A stretch of DNA of 64,000 nucleotides, taken from NCBI RefSeq assembly GCF_000023865.1, contig NC_013159.1:2072001-2136000 (forward strand), in the 5' to 3' direction. The DNA comes from Saccharomonospora viridis DSM 43017. GTDB taxonomy: Bacteria; Actinomycetota; Actinomycetes; Mycobacteriales; Pseudonocardiaceae. The position numbers were made by a program, and so were the translations under genes. Positions within the stretch are counted from its first letter, which is position 1; each line of letters begins with the position of its first letter. Positions 1-8,608 of this stretch are shown here, one piece after another. The notes beneath the pieces are model-generated. The model saw only the letters and a list, made by a program, of their open reading frames with translations, made no database searches and had not been told where the DNA came from.

Positions 1-414
1 GTGGTCCGCGAAACCCTTCGGCTCTATTCACCTGTGGTGATGTCCGCCCGCAAGGTCGCCACGGGTTTCGACTTCGCCGGCCGGAAGGTCAAAGCCGGTG
101 ACATGTTGCTGTACAGCCCGTATGTCACCCATCGGCTGCCCGAGTTGTGGCCCGATCCGCTGCGGTTCCGTCCGCAGCGCTGGATACCGACCGAACCGGA
201 GTACCGGAAACCCGCCCCGCACGAGTACCTCCCGTTTTCTGCGGGACCACACCGTTGCATCGGTGCGACGTTCGCTCTCACCGAGTTGACCGTGATGTTG
301 GCCCGCCTCCTGGCTCGCACGTCGTTGCTGTTGCCCGAGCAACGGATCCGACCGACCAGTTTCGCCGCGATGCGGCCCGCTCGTGGTCTGCTCGTCGACG
401 TGCTCCAGCGGTAG
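1..414 (+). CDS. Cytochrome P450, C-terminal part (5' end outside window)
   Basis: This is the carboxy-terminal third of a cytochrome P450, a heme monooxygenase that uses electrons from a redox partner. The ExxR motif (ETLR) of the K-helix is at the very start of the visible part. The heme-ligand loop FSAGPHRCIG follows, with the axial Cys at visible residue 86. The stretch between them (PELWPDPLRFRPQRW) is the usual meander region. The reading frame is open to base 1 and about 300 residues of a normal P450 are missing, so the GTG at base 1 is not the true start. Substrate cannot be deduced. No partner ferredoxin or reductase gene is seen nearby. Confidence 0.93.
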   Translation: MVRETLRLYSPVVMSARKVATGFDFAGRKVKAGDMLLYSPYVTHRLPELWPDPLRFRPQRWIPTEPEYRKPAPHEYLPFSAGPHRCIGATFALTELTVMLARLLARTSLLLPEQRIRPTSFAAMRPARGLLVDVLQR

Positions 415-815
415 GGCTGCCGCGGACCTCGTCCAAGTCGAACCTTGTGGTGCGTCGGAAGTTCGACCAGTCCCGGACGAGGCGGTGGCACGGCGGCCAG
501 TCGAAGGAGTCGGCGCATCCGATACGGGGGCCTCCGTCACCTGGCCGGGTTCGCGCTGACCCGCTCGGCCGTGATGCCGGTGGCGCAGTCCATGCCACGT
601 GTTCGACAGTCGTGCGACGGTGTTGTGGCCCGCGCTGGGACGACACAGCGCGTCGGTGTTACGGCGGGGTCGCCCCCTTGCACGGCGGGGTGGACTTCTC
701 AGTCTTCTCAGCGTGTTTTCAGCGTGTTTTCCGCTGACGGGAGGTGGCCGGTACCCGGTGTCGTGTCGTGCTGCGCGACACTGGGCCGGTGACCGAGCAG
801 CACAAGGACACCGCG
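415..815. other. Non-coding gap with a short tandem repeat
   Basis: About 400 bases separate the P450 from the next gene. The open frames here look like shadows and lack recognisable motifs. The only structure I see is two adjacent copies of CAGCGTGTTTT at 709-719 and 720-730. No convincing terminator with a T-run follows the P450 gene. Confidence 0.5.
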
Positions 816-1877
816 ATGGTTTCGAACGGCGACACGACGGGCGTGTGCGCGTTGGACGGATGTGACAATCCGCTTCCCCCGCCCGCCGTGGACTCCAGCG
901 GACGACGCAAGGGCGGACGGCCGTCGTCGTACTGCTGTAAGGCTCACGCCGATGCTGCCTCCCGACAGCGGCGTGCCGCGCGAACGGCCGCCGTGGTCGA
1001 TCCTCTGGTGGAGGTACGTCGCGCAGCCGAGGCGTTCGAGGCGACGTCCGCTCCTTTGCTGACGGCGTTGCACGACATGGCGCAGCGGCTCAGCGCCGCG
1101 GAGGAGCAGGCGATCGCGCAGGTACGCCAGTCCGAGGAGCAGGCCGCCGCCGCCCACGCCGAGGCCGAGCGGGCGCAGCGACGTGCTGAGCAGGCGGAAC
1201 GTGACCGCGACCGGGCGCTCGCCCAGGCTCGCGAGGACCGGTCCTTGCGCGAACAGGCGGAACAAGCCGCCCAACACGTCCGGGCCGAAGCCGAGGCCGT
1301 GAAGAACCAGGCCTGGGCCGCGGTCGCCGAACACGAACGCGCACGGGGAGCGGCGGAATCAGCGGCGGCCGCTGCCACGCAGGCCGGTGAGGAGATGGCC
1401 GCTGAACTCCACCGTCACCGCCAGGACCTGGCCGCGGTGCAGGCCGAGCGCGACGAACTGGCCCGGCAGCTGACGGACACACGGACCGAACTGCACAACC
1501 TCACCGCAGACCACGCACGGCTCGGCGAACGACTCGATGCCACCACCACCGAGCTCGACAGGACGCGCGAGGAGTTGACGACCACCCGAGCCGACCTCGC
1601 CGCGGTGCGTCGGGAGAACACCGACCTGCGAGCGACTCTCGAGAAACTTCGCGAGGAGCTCGCCACCGAACGCGCGGCGCGCACTGTGGCTGAGACCAAA
1701 GCCACAGCGGCGGAAGCCGCGGTGGCCGACAAGGACACCAGGCTGGCGGATCTCGCCGAGCAGCTACGACAGGCCCATGCGCGAGTCGACGTGCTTCTCG
1801 CCACACGGGACACCGGGTCCCACCGGGCTGAGGGCGGCGATCGTGACGGTCGGGTCACCGACTCCGCAGCGCCGTGA
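816..1877 (+). CDS. Zinc-knuckle plus long coiled-coil protein, function unknown
   Basis: This encodes a protein of about 353 residues that I do not recognise as a named family. The N-terminus carries a Cys-rich knuckle: C11-x4-C16, then YCCKAH around residues 39-44, directly followed by a basic stretch (RQRRAAR). The rest, from about residue 70 to 340, is almost uninterrupted heptad-like Ala/Glu/Arg/Gln sequence, a long coiled coil. The ATG at 816 is preferred because AAGGA lies 7 bases upstream; an in-frame GTG at 789 is the alternative. The architecture matches the smaller protein at 30985-31431. A DNA-binding or scaffold role is plausible from the knuckle and basic patch but is only inference. 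Confidence 0.8.
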   Translation: MVSNGDTTGVCALDGCDNPLPPPAVDSSGRRKGGRPSSYCCKAHADAASRQRRAARTAAVVDPLVEVRRAAEAFEATSAPLLTALHDMAQRLSAAEEQAIAQVRQSEEQAAAAHAEAERAQRRAEQAERDRDRALAQAREDRSLREQAEQAAQHVRAEAEAVKNQAWAAVAEHERARGAAESAAAAATQAGEEMAAELHRHRQDLAAVQAERDELARQLTDTRTELHNLTADHARLGERLDATTTELDRTREELTTTRADLAAVRRENTDLRATLEKLREELATERAARTVAETKATAAEAAVADKDTRLADLAEQLRQAHARVDVLLATRDTGSHRAEGGDRDGRVTDSAAP

Positions 1878-2033
1878 GGACGTCGGATATCCCCGCTCTG
1901 CCTTTCCTTGCCCTGCCTGAACAGCGATAACGGCTGACCGGGGGCGCAAGACCACGCCTGTGCCGGGTGCGTGTCGACCGGTCCGGACAGTGACTCCATT
2001 GAGGACAGACGACCGTGCAGTGGCGGGAAACAC

Positions 2034-2053
2034 AATTGCATAATTTTGCAATT
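2034..2053. promoter_or_regulatory. Palindromic operator upstream of arsR-sulP
   Basis: A perfect inverted repeat AATTGCA-N6-TGCAATT lies in an AT-rich island just upstream of the ArsR-type gene. Its size and symmetry (7-bp arms, 6-bp spacer) fit ArsR/SmtB operators. Autoregulation of the arsR-sulP operon is inferred. Confidence 0.6.
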
Positions 2054-2110
2054 CGATACATGCTGTACTGGTCACTGTCTTGCAGGGTGGGAAGGTGGGT
2101 GGGCAGGACC

Positions 2111-2446
2111 GTGCCGGTCCCGCTGTATCAGGTGAAGGCGGAATTCTTCCGCATGCTCGGCCATCCGGTGCGCATCCGGGTGCTCGAATTGCTCCAAGGA
2201 GGACCCAAGTCGGTGCGCGAGCTTCGGGCCGCGATCGACGTGGAGGCACCGAGTTTGTCGCAGCAGTTGGCGGTGCTGCGTCGTTACGGCATCGTCACCG
2301 CCACGCGCGACGGGTCGACGGTCGTCTACGCGTTGGCCGGGGGAGACGTGGCCGAGCTGATGCGGGCGGCGCGGCGCATTCTCACCGAGATGCTGGCCGG
2401 GCAGAACGAACTGCTCGACGAGTTGCGTGCGGAGAGCGCTGAATGA
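2111..2446 (+). CDS. ArsR/SmtB-family winged-helix regulator
   Basis: Small regulator of about 111 residues with the ArsR winged-helix core: FRMLGHPVRIRVLELL, then the recognition helix region SLSQQLAVLRRYGIV and the wing ATRDGSTVVYAL. No Cys cluster is visible, so it is probably not a classical arsenite or cadmium sensor. The start is uncertain. The GTG at 2111 leaves a conventional N-terminus; GTG at 2099 and ATG at 2060 are in frame and would add residues without homology. Its stop overlaps the start of the SulP gene (ATGA), so the two are translationally coupled. A palindrome at 2034-2053 is the likely binding site. Similar ArsR genes are often paired with SulP transporters in actinobacteria. 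Confidence 0.88.
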   Translation: MPVPLYQVKAEFFRMLGHPVRIRVLELLQGGPKSVRELRAAIDVEAPSLSQQLAVLRRYGIVTATRDGSTVVYALAGGDVAELMRAARRILTEMLAGQNELLDELRAESAE

Positions 2447-4173
2447 GAGGGATCCGGGCAGCCGCGTGGCGGTTGCGTTCGTTGTTGCCCGGTCGCGCCG
2501 ATCTCGCCGCGGTACGGCGGCATCCCCGTCGTGACCTGCTGGCCGGGCTCACCGTGGCCATCGTGGCGTTGCCGTTGGCGTTGGGTTTCGGGGTGTCCTC
2601 CGGGCTCGGCGCGGAAGCCGGGCTGGCGACCGCGGTGGTCGCCGGGGCGTTGGCCGCCGTGTTCGGTGGCTCCAATGTGCAGGTTTCCGGTCCCACCGGG
2701 GCGATGACCGTCGTGCTCGTCCCGATCGCCGCCGCGCACGGCGCCGCGGGGGTGTTGGCGGTCGGGTTGATCGCGGGGATCCTGCTCGTGGGTCTCGCGT
2801 TCGCGCGGGCAGGTCGCTACATGCGTTACATCCCGGCGTCGGTGGTGGAGGGCTTCTCCCTCGGCATCGCCTGTGTCATCGGTTTGCAGCAGGTCCCCAA
2901 CGCGCTCGGAGTGGACGAGGTCGACGGCGAGCACGTGCTGACGCTGACGTGGCATGCCCTCCAGGAATTCGTTCGCAGTCCGGAGTGGACATCGCTTGCC
3001 GTGGCCCTCGGTGTGGCGGCGGTGATGCTCATCGGGGCGCGGTGGCGGCCGGGAGTGCCGTTCTCGATCCTCGCGGTCATCGCGGCGACCCTGGTGGTCG
3101 AGGTGGCGCGGTTGGATTCTGTGATCCCGATCGGTGAGCTGCCCGCGGGGCTGCCCGCGCCGTCGCTGGATTTCCTCGATCTCTCGGCGCTTCCCGCGCT
3201 GCTGCCGTCGGCGTTGGCCGTCGCGGCGCTGGCCGCGCTCGAGTCGCTGCTGTCGGCGTCGGTGGCGGACGGGATGACCGTGGGGCAAAAACACGACCCC
3301 GACCGGGAGCTGTTCGGCCAGGGGCTGGCCAACATCGCGGCTCCGTTGTTCGGTGGTGTGCCCGCGACGGGGGCGATCGCCCGCACCGCTGTGAACGTGC
3401 GTTCCGGCGCCAGTTCCCGGCTCGCATCGTTCACGCACGCCGCCATCCTCGCCGTCATCATCTACGCCGCCGCGCCGCTGGTGTCCGCGATCCCGCTGGC
3501 CGCGCTCGCCGGTGTGCTGTTGGCCACCGCGGTCAGGATGGTGGAGGTCGGCAGCATCAAGGCCATGGTGCGGGCGACCCGCTCCGACGCGGTCGTCCTC
3601 ATCGTCACCGCGGTGGCGACCGTGGTGTTCGACCTGGTCTACGCGGTGTTGCTGGGCATGCTGATCGCGGGTGCGCTCGCCTTGCGCTCCATCGCGCGGC
3701 AGGCGCGACTGGATCAGGTCGACATCGCCGGTGACCTGCCCGGCGCCACCAGCGACGAGGAATACGCGCTGTTGGCCGAGCACATCGTCGCCTATCGCAT
3801 CGACGGGCCGCTGTTCTTCGCCGCGGCGCACCGGTTCTTGTTGGAACTGCCCGACGTGACGAACATGTCGGCGTTGATCCTGCGGATGTCGCGGGTCACC
3901 ACCATCGACGCGAGCGGCGCGCTGATGCTCAAGGACACCATCGACAAGCTCGAGCATCGGGGCATCACCGTCTACGTCTCCGGGATCAGGCACGGCCACC
4001 ACAGGCCGTTGGAAGCGCTCGGCGTCATCACCCGGCTCCGCGCGGAGGGACGAGTGTTCGCCACGACCCCGGAGGCCATCGCCGCCGCTCGGAATCAGTT
4101 GCGCAGTGACGGCACTCTTGCCACGCCACCGCAGGATCTGTCCACCGACTCGCCGCGGCGAGAACCTGCGTAA
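2443..4173 (+). CDS. SulP-family anion transporter with STAS domain
   Basis: A 576-residue membrane protein of the SulP (SLC26-like) family. The hydrophobic core, roughly residues 25-420, contains typical SulP stretches such as LTVAIVALPLALGFG near the N-terminus and a GxxPATGAIARTAVN segment near residue 305. A C-terminal cytoplasmic STAS domain (about residues 440-550) follows, with the signature LRMSRVTTIDASGALML. SulP proteins carry sulfate, bicarbonate or other anions; the substrate here is not fixed by sequence. The ATG overlaps the ArsR stop by four bases, so expression is probably controlled by that regulator. No carbonic anhydrase or sulfate-assimilation gene adjoins it. Confidence 0.93.
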   Translation: MRGIRAAAWRLRSLLPGRADLAAVRRHPRRDLLAGLTVAIVALPLALGFGVSSGLGAEAGLATAVVAGALAAVFGGSNVQVSGPTGAMTVVLVPIAAAHGAAGVLAVGLIAGILLVGLAFARAGRYMRYIPASVVEGFSLGIACVIGLQQVPNALGVDEVDGEHVLTLTWHALQEFVRSPEWTSLAVALGVAAVMLIGARWRPGVPFSILAVIAATLVVEVARLDSVIPIGELPAGLPAPSLDFLDLSALPALLPSALAVAALAALESLLSASVADGMTVGQKHDPDRELFGQGLANIAAPLFGGVPATGAIARTAVNVRSGASSRLASFTHAAILAVIIYAAAPLVSAIPLAALAGVLLATAVRMVEVGSIKAMVRATRSDAVVLIVTAVATVVFDLVYAVLLGMLIAGALALRSIARQARLDQVDIAGDLPGATSDEEYALLAEHIVAYRIDGPLFFAAAHRFLLELPDVTNMSALILRMSRVTTIDASGALMLKDTIDKLEHRGITVYVSGIRHGHHRPLEALGVITRLRAEGRVFATTPEAIAAARNQLRSDGTLATPPQDLSTDSPRREPA

Positions 4174-4222
4174 TGGTGACATAACGGTCGGTGAGGTGAT
4201 CTGTCGCTATTACCCCGGATCG

Positions 4223-4237
4223 GGTGATGTCATCACC
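4223..4237. repeat. Perfect palindrome between sulP and the protease gene
   Basis: GGTGATG-T-CATCACC is a 7-bp-arm inverted repeat in the 219-base gap upstream of the secreted protease. It has no T-run, so an operator is as likely as a weak terminator. Confidence 0.35.
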
Positions 4238-4392
4238 GGTGCGGGCTAATGGGCACCGACTTTCGTTGTGAGCCGAATGCCGATTCACGACGTTGGTCGC
4301 GGGCCGCTCGGCGGCTGTATGTCGTCTCTGACGTGGTGATACTTCGACAGTCGTTGCTCGGAGGACGTGAACACGTCACAAGGAGATGGCCC

Positions 4393-5538
4393 ATGCTACC
4401 GAAGAAGCACAGACTCGTGGCTCGGATGACCGCGACCGCGATGCTGGCTGCGGGAACGGCCGCGGCGGTCGCCCTGCCCGCGACCGCGGAAACGGTGACA
4501 CCGCAGACGGAAGTCACGGCCGAGGCGGACCCGATGCTGCAGGCCATGCAGCGCGACCTGGGACTGACGGCCCAGGAGGCGCAACAGCGGCTGGAGCAGG
4601 AGTCTGTGGCGCGCACGCTGGACGAGACCCTGCGCGCCAAGTTGCAGGACAACTTCGGAGGCTCGTACTACGACGCCGACACCGGGACCCTGGTGGTGGG
4701 TGTGACCGAGGCGTCCGCGTTGGACGACGTGCGGGCCGCCGGCGCCAAGGCCAAGCTCGTCGACGCCAGCATCGACGAACTCAACACGGCGGTGGACCGG
4801 CTCGACCGCAAGGAAAGCAGCGCCCCCGAATCGGTCACCGGCTGGTACGTCGACGTCAAGAACAACTCGGTGGTCGTCACCACCGCGCCCGGCACGGCCG
4901 CGCAGGCCGAGAAATTCGTGGCGGCGTCCGGGGTCGACGGTGACAACGTCGAGATCGTGGAGTCCACCGAACAGCCCCGCACCTTCATGGACGTCATCGG
5001 CGGCAACGCCTACTACATGGGTAATGGCGGTCGTTGCTCGGTCGGATTCACCGTGCAGGGCGGCTTCGTGACCGCCGGCCACTGCGGCACCACCGGCACC
5101 TCCACGTCGTCGCCCAGCGGCACCTTCGCCGGCTCGTCGTTCCCGGGCAACGACTACGCCTTCGTCCGCACCGGTTCCGGTGACACGCTGCGCCCGTGGG
5201 TCAACATGTACAACGGCTCCGCTCGCGTCGTCTCCGGCTCCAGCGTGGCCCCGGTCGGCTCGTCGATCTGCCGCTCGGGTTCCACCACCGGCTGGCACTG
5301 CGGCCAGGTCCAGGCCTTCAACCAGACCGTGCGTTACGCGGAGGGCACCGTCACCGGTCTGACCCGCACCAACGTCTGCGCCGAGCCGGGTGACTCGGGT
5401 GGCTCGTTCATCTCGGGCAACCAGGCTCAGGGCATGACCTCCGGTGGCTCCGGTAACTGCACCTTCGGTGGCACCACGTACTTCCAGCCGGTCAACGAAG
5501 TACTGAGCGCCTACAACCTGAGGCTGATCACCGGCTGA
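4393..5538 (+). CDS. Secreted S1 serine protease precursor (streptogrisin/alpha-lytic type)
   Basis: A 381-residue prepro-protease exported by the Sec or Tat route. The ATG at 4393 has AAGGAG eight bases upstream and opens a standard signal peptide (KKHR, hydrophobic stretch, cleavage near ALPATA-E). Residues about 40-190 form the alpha-lytic-type pro-region that folds the enzyme. The mature chymotrypsin-like domain starts near VIGGNAYY. The catalytic triad is visible as His230 (TAGHCG), Asp254 (GNDYAF) and Ser335 (GDSGGS). Six Cys residues fit the three disulfides of streptogrisins. The enzyme is expected to act outside the cell on proteins. It is monocistronic, with a strong terminator 28 bases after the stop codon. 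Confidence 0.96.
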   Translation: MLPKKHRLVARMTATAMLAAGTAAAVALPATAETVTPQTEVTAEADPMLQAMQRDLGLTAQEAQQRLEQESVARTLDETLRAKLQDNFGGSYYDADTGTLVVGVTEASALDDVRAAGAKAKLVDASIDELNTAVDRLDRKESSAPESVTGWYVDVKNNSVVVTTAPGTAAQAEKFVAASGVDGDNVEIVESTEQPRTFMDVIGGNAYYMGNGGRCSVGFTVQGGFVTAGHCGTTGTSTSSPSGTFAGSSFPGNDYAFVRTGSGDTLRPWVNMYNGSARVVSGSSVAPVGSSICRSGSTTGWHCGQVQAFNQTVRYAEGTVTGLTRTNVCAEPGDSGGSFISGNQAQGMTSGGSGNCTFGGTTYFQPVNEVLSAYNLRLITG

Positions 5539-5565
5539 CACAAGCCGCAGCATCGGGTGTTCCCG

Positions 5566-5597
5566 GCGGGGGCCGCGTTGACGCGGCCCCCGCTTTC
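5566..5597 (+). terminator. Rho-independent terminator of the protease gene
   Basis: A 12-bp perfect stem (GCGGGGGCCGCG / CGCGGCCCCCGC) with a TTGA loop, followed by TTTCGT, just after the protease stop codon. Confidence 0.85.
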
Positions 5598-5950
5598 GTC
5601 GTGTCCGACCCCGAAGGGACGACCGTTTCCGTGTCCGGTGTGGCCCGCGCTGGTCACAAGGAAGGGGCCGTCCTCGCGCAAGGTGTGATCAGCCCTTGAC
5701 CAGGCACGGCTGTGGTGGGTCGACAGCAGCGCAGACAGGGGGAGGGCGCTCGCATCGCCTCACAGCCGTACCGAGCAGGAACCGCAGAACATCGCAGGAA
5801 GTGACGGCCCGCCGGGCATCTTCCGACGTCATGGGTGAGCGCGCGACATCGACGTGCGTGGGAGCAGATCCCTCGCCATGCCGGGTTCGTCAAGGCACCC
5901 CTTTCAAGGGAAGGGGAGACATGCCCGCATGTTCGAAGCCGCCCTCGGGC
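5598..5950. other. Gene-free spacer between convergent genes
   Basis: About 350 bases between the protease terminator and the 3' end of the minus-strand lipoprotein gene. I find no coding frame with family motifs. A small hairpin CCCCTT-N7-AAGGGG at 5898-5916 could end the minus-strand operon, although no T-run follows on that strand. Confidence 0.4.
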
Positions 5951-6505
5951 TCACCCGGCGGTGTCCGCCGGCGGGGTGTCCTCCGGTGGTGTGCCGTTCG
6001 GCCAGATACACGGCGAGGACGCGCCCAGCGACAGGTCTCCTTCGACACTCTGCTTGACCGACATGCGGAACGCGTCGTCGTTGTTCTCCACCGACACGAA
6101 CCGGTCGTGCGCGTCGCGTTTGTCGGTGAGCACACGGAAGTTGTTCGCCGTCCAATACTCGTAGAGGGCGTCGACGAACTCCGCGTTGCGGTCCTTCGGC
6201 AGATCGTCGAGCCAGTACGACCGGCTGACCTCGTAGCGGCCTTGTGGACCGTTGTCGGTGGGGTCGAGGCATTCTGTGGACCCGGACCGCAGTGGGGTCA
6301 GCGTCGGTTGCTCCGGCAGCGCGGCCACGGCCCGTCGGATGTGGTCCTCGGCGCGCTGCGTGGCCTCGTCCTCGGTCATCGTGCGCATGTGTCCTCCGTT
6401 TTCCGCTGATGTCGGACCCGCGCCGTCGGCCGCCGTGTCGCCTCCGTCACCGCCGCAGGCGGTGACGAACAGGACACAGGCGAGCACGACCGTTTTTCGG
6501 ATCAC
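5951..6505 (-). CDS. Lipoprotein of the type VII secretion-like operon, candidate immunity protein
   Basis: A 184-residue lipoprotein of unrecognised family. The GTG start at 6505 is supported by AGGAAGGGA six bases upstream. The N-terminus MIRKTVVLACVLFVTAC is a lipoprotein signal peptide with the lipobox Cys at residue 17, followed by a Gly/Asp-rich linker. The remainder looks like a small soluble extracytoplasmic domain with two Cys (ECLDP and PCIWP) that may pair, and it ends in a Pro/Thr/Asp-rich tail. It is last in a three-gene operon after an EspC-like protein and a WXG-hydrolase, starting 35 bases after the hydrolase stop. By analogy with lipase-immunity lipoproteins of firmicute type VII systems, it could protect the producer's envelope. 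That is inference. Confidence 0.85.
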   Translation of the reverse strand: MIRKTVVLACVLFVTACGGDGGDTAADGAGPTSAENGGHMRTMTEDEATQRAEDHIRRAVAALPEQPTLTPLRSGSTECLDPTDNGPQGRYEVSRSYWLDDLPKDRNAEFVDALYEYWTANNFRVLTDKRDAHDRFVSVENNDDAFRMSVKQSVEGDLSLGASSPCIWPNGTPPEDTPPADTAG

Positions 6506-6540
6506 GTGCCGTCCCTTCCTGTCGCGCGGCCGTCGCCGGG

Positions 6541-8142
6541 TCAGTCGGGTTTCCCGCCGACGACGATGGTGGCCATGTTGCGCAACGAGGCCGAATCCTG
6601 GTTCCAGTACTCCGAATGTGCCGCCGTGGAGTATCCCCCGGTGTACCACTCGCCTTCGGTGCCGGGGTCCGAGGTGAACACTTCCGCGCCGAAGTCCTCG
6701 CCGATGGGCTGACGGCCGTGGATGAGCGGTGGTGTTCCGCGGATGATGTCGTTCTCCGCGGTACTGGCGTAGACGGTGGCGTCCTCGGGCAGGTTGAGTT
6801 CGGAGACGTGGTCCACGCCCACGCCGGGGCTGCCGATGAACACCGCGTTGTCCACGTTCAACTGCCCACCCTGGGCGGAGTGCCCGATCACGGTGGAGCC
6901 GTAGCTGTGTCCGATGACGGTGTTGTTCGATCCGCCACCCTCGTGGGTGGCGCGCAGGCCGTCTTGGAAGTTCCGCAGGTCCTCGGCCGCGTTCTCGGCG
7001 TAGTGCGCGTTGGTGGCTTGGCCGAGGTCTTGTGGCGCGTCGTAGCCGACCCAGGTGATCGCCGCGGTGTCGCTGTGGCGGGACTGCCGTCGCGCTTCGT
7101 CGAGGATCGCTTGGCTTCGGTCGAGTTCCCCACCGATGCCCGACAGGTTGGACCCGGTGCCCGGAATGGAGGTGACCACGTTGTCCGCGGTGTCGGGGTT
7201 GCCGAGGGCGACGATGCCCCGCCCGTTGCCTTCGGTGGAGAAGTCCAGCAGATAGGCCTGGGACGCTCCGGTGTCGGGGTCGGCGGACAGCCGTTCGTTG
7301 ATGGCGTTCATGCCGCGCAACGTGTCGTTGATCCTGTTCAGTTCGCGGTTTTGGTCCTCGGTGCGGGCGTCGCCGAGTTCCTCGAGTGCGTCGCGTCGGG
7401 TGGTCAGTTCGGAGTACTCCTCGGCGAAGCGGATCCGGTTGGCCCGGTCCCGGACCTCGGCGGGGATGCCGTCCATCCCACCGATCACCTCGCCGTGGGT
7501 GTAGATGGCCGATTCCTGCTCCATCGGCGTGAGACTGTCCCACCACTGTTTGACGTCCTTCGGTGAGGCGTTCTCGCCGGGGATGTCGGAGGGGTAGACG
7601 ACGTTGCCTTCGCCGACGGCCTCCAGTTCCAGCCCCGCCGCCGACGGCAGGGCCTGGTTCAGAGCTTGGGTGGCCACCTGGTCGGCCTCGTTGACGGCTT
7701 CCAGCGCGGCCTGCACCGTGTCGGTGAGTTCCTGGGCTCTTTGGCGGTCGCGTTCCTTCTCCTCGTCGGTGCGCAGATCCCCGGGGCCCCCGTTGCTCGC
7801 GCGGACCTCGCCGGTCTCGGCGTTGAGCGAGAGTGGGTAGCTCACGCTCTCCACGACGCCGTCGACGGTCTGCTGGGCCTCGATGATCGCATCGGACAGG
7901 TCCCGCAGGGCGGGTGGGACCTTCTCGAGGTACTCGGCGGCCGTGTCGTAGCCGGAACGGACGTCGTCGATGTGCGCGCGGGCGGCGTCGGCGGCCTCGC
8001 CCTGCCAGCCGTCGAGTCCGCCGGCGGCGGTTTTGAGGTCACCGGCGGTGGCGGTGAGTTGGCCGGCCAGCCGTGCCCATTCGGCGGCCATGTCGTCGAA
8101 CACATCGGGGTCGGCTTCACGTAGCTCGCGGAAGGACACCAT
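6541..8142 (-). CDS. WXG100-like/DUF1023 alpha/beta-hydrolase, likely type VII secretion substrate
   Basis: A 533-residue two-domain protein. Residues 1-100 are a helical WXG100-like module, with the W-x-G turn visible at DGWQGEA (W46) between two helices. Residues about 260-530 form an alpha/beta-hydrolase of the DUF1023 type. The nucleophile elbow is GHSYGS in a TVIGHSYGSTVIGHS context. An Asp (SPGVGVDHV or ENDI region) and a late His (TAAHSEYW) could complete the triad. DUF1023 hydrolases are common beside ESX-type genes in actinobacteria. Secretion with the upstream EspC-like partner is inferred, and lipase or esterase activity is likely but the substrate is unknown. It begins 6 bases after the upstream stop codon. 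Confidence 0.9.
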   Translation of the reverse strand: MVSFRELREADPDVFDDMAAEWARLAGQLTATAGDLKTAAGGLDGWQGEAADAARAHIDDVRSGYDTAAEYLEKVPPALRDLSDAIIEAQQTVDGVVESVSYPLSLNAETGEVRASNGGPGDLRTDEEKERDRQRAQELTDTVQAALEAVNEADQVATQALNQALPSAAGLELEAVGEGNVVYPSDIPGENASPKDVKQWWDSLTPMEQESAIYTHGEVIGGMDGIPAEVRDRANRIRFAEEYSELTTRRDALEELGDARTEDQNRELNRINDTLRGMNAINERLSADPDTGASQAYLLDFSTEGNGRGIVALGNPDTADNVVTSIPGTGSNLSGIGGELDRSQAILDEARRQSRHSDTAAITWVGYDAPQDLGQATNAHYAENAAEDLRNFQDGLRATHEGGGSNNTVIGHSYGSTVIGHSAQGGQLNVDNAVFIGSPGVGVDHVSELNLPEDATVYASTAENDIIRGTPPLIHGRQPIGEDFGAEVFTSDPGTEGEWYTGGYSTAAHSEYWNQDSASLRNMATIVVGGKPD

Positions 8143-8148
8143 CGCCGA

Positions 8149-8457
8149 TCACTCCCCCGAGCTCAACGGGGGAAGTGTTTCGAGCACGGCCTGTTCCATT
8201 TCGCGGTAGCCGTCCGAGCTGTCCTCCAGCAACCCGCCGGCCACGGCCGTGCGTTTGCACAGATCGTCGACGTAGTACTCCCACAGCTCGGCCAGTGAGG
8301 CGGCCTTGCTGGCGGTGGTGAAACCACTGTTGGCGCCCTCGTGCACGGCGATCGCGCCGATGAATCGCGCCTTGGCTTCGCGGGCCTCGTCTGCGATCTC
8401 GACCAGCTGCTCACCGGTTGAGACCAGGCTGTCGGGATCGACGCCGTAGCCGTTCAT
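8149..8457 (-). CDS. EspC/WXG100-like small secretion-associated protein
   Basis: A helical protein of about 102 residues resembling EspC/type VII secretion-target families. It starts GYGVDPDSL, has predicted helix-turn-helix hairpin character, and carries YxxxD/E export-type signals (YYVDD near the middle and YREME near the end). The ATG at 8457 is chosen because the upstream ATG at 8481 lies only about 14 bases from a CATAAT -10 element (8495-8500) and lacks a ribosome site; starting at 8481 would add eight residues. It is first in the operon with the WXG-DUF1023 hydrolase and probably forms its secretion partner. No EccC-type ATPase or other core ESX component lies in this window. Confidence 0.82.
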   Translation of the reverse strand: MNGYGVDPDSLVSTGEQLVEIADEAREAKARFIGAIAVHEGANSGFTTASKAASLAELWEYYVDDLCKRTAVAGGLLEDSSDGYREMEQAVLETLPPLSSGE

Positions 8458-8494
8458 GCCAAACCCCAGCTTCGTGATCATGTACTGGTCGCCG

Positions 8495-8500
8495 ATTATG
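8495..8500 (-). promoter_or_regulatory. Putative -10 box of the type VII-like operon
   Basis: Read on the minus strand the sequence is CATAAT, one mismatch from TATAAT, 38 bases upstream of the preferred start at 8457. No good -35 is seen at the normal spacing. Confidence 0.4.
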
Positions 8501-8608
8501 ACGCTTCACCCGCACCCGGGGTTCCGTTGTCGAAGGAAAGTCGCTTCAAACGGACCGAGGCGCAGCTCGGGGCTGGAGCGGTGTTCGTGTGGCGAGGGAC
8601 CGACCGCC

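Noticed and set aside
2326-4182. 618-residue minus-strand ORF opposite sulP
   Set aside because: His/Arg/Gly-rich shadow of the SulP gene, without motifs.
4249-4392. N-terminal extension of the protease frame
   Set aside because: The ATG at 4393 has a perfect ribosome site and begins the signal peptide; the extra 48 residues would bury it.
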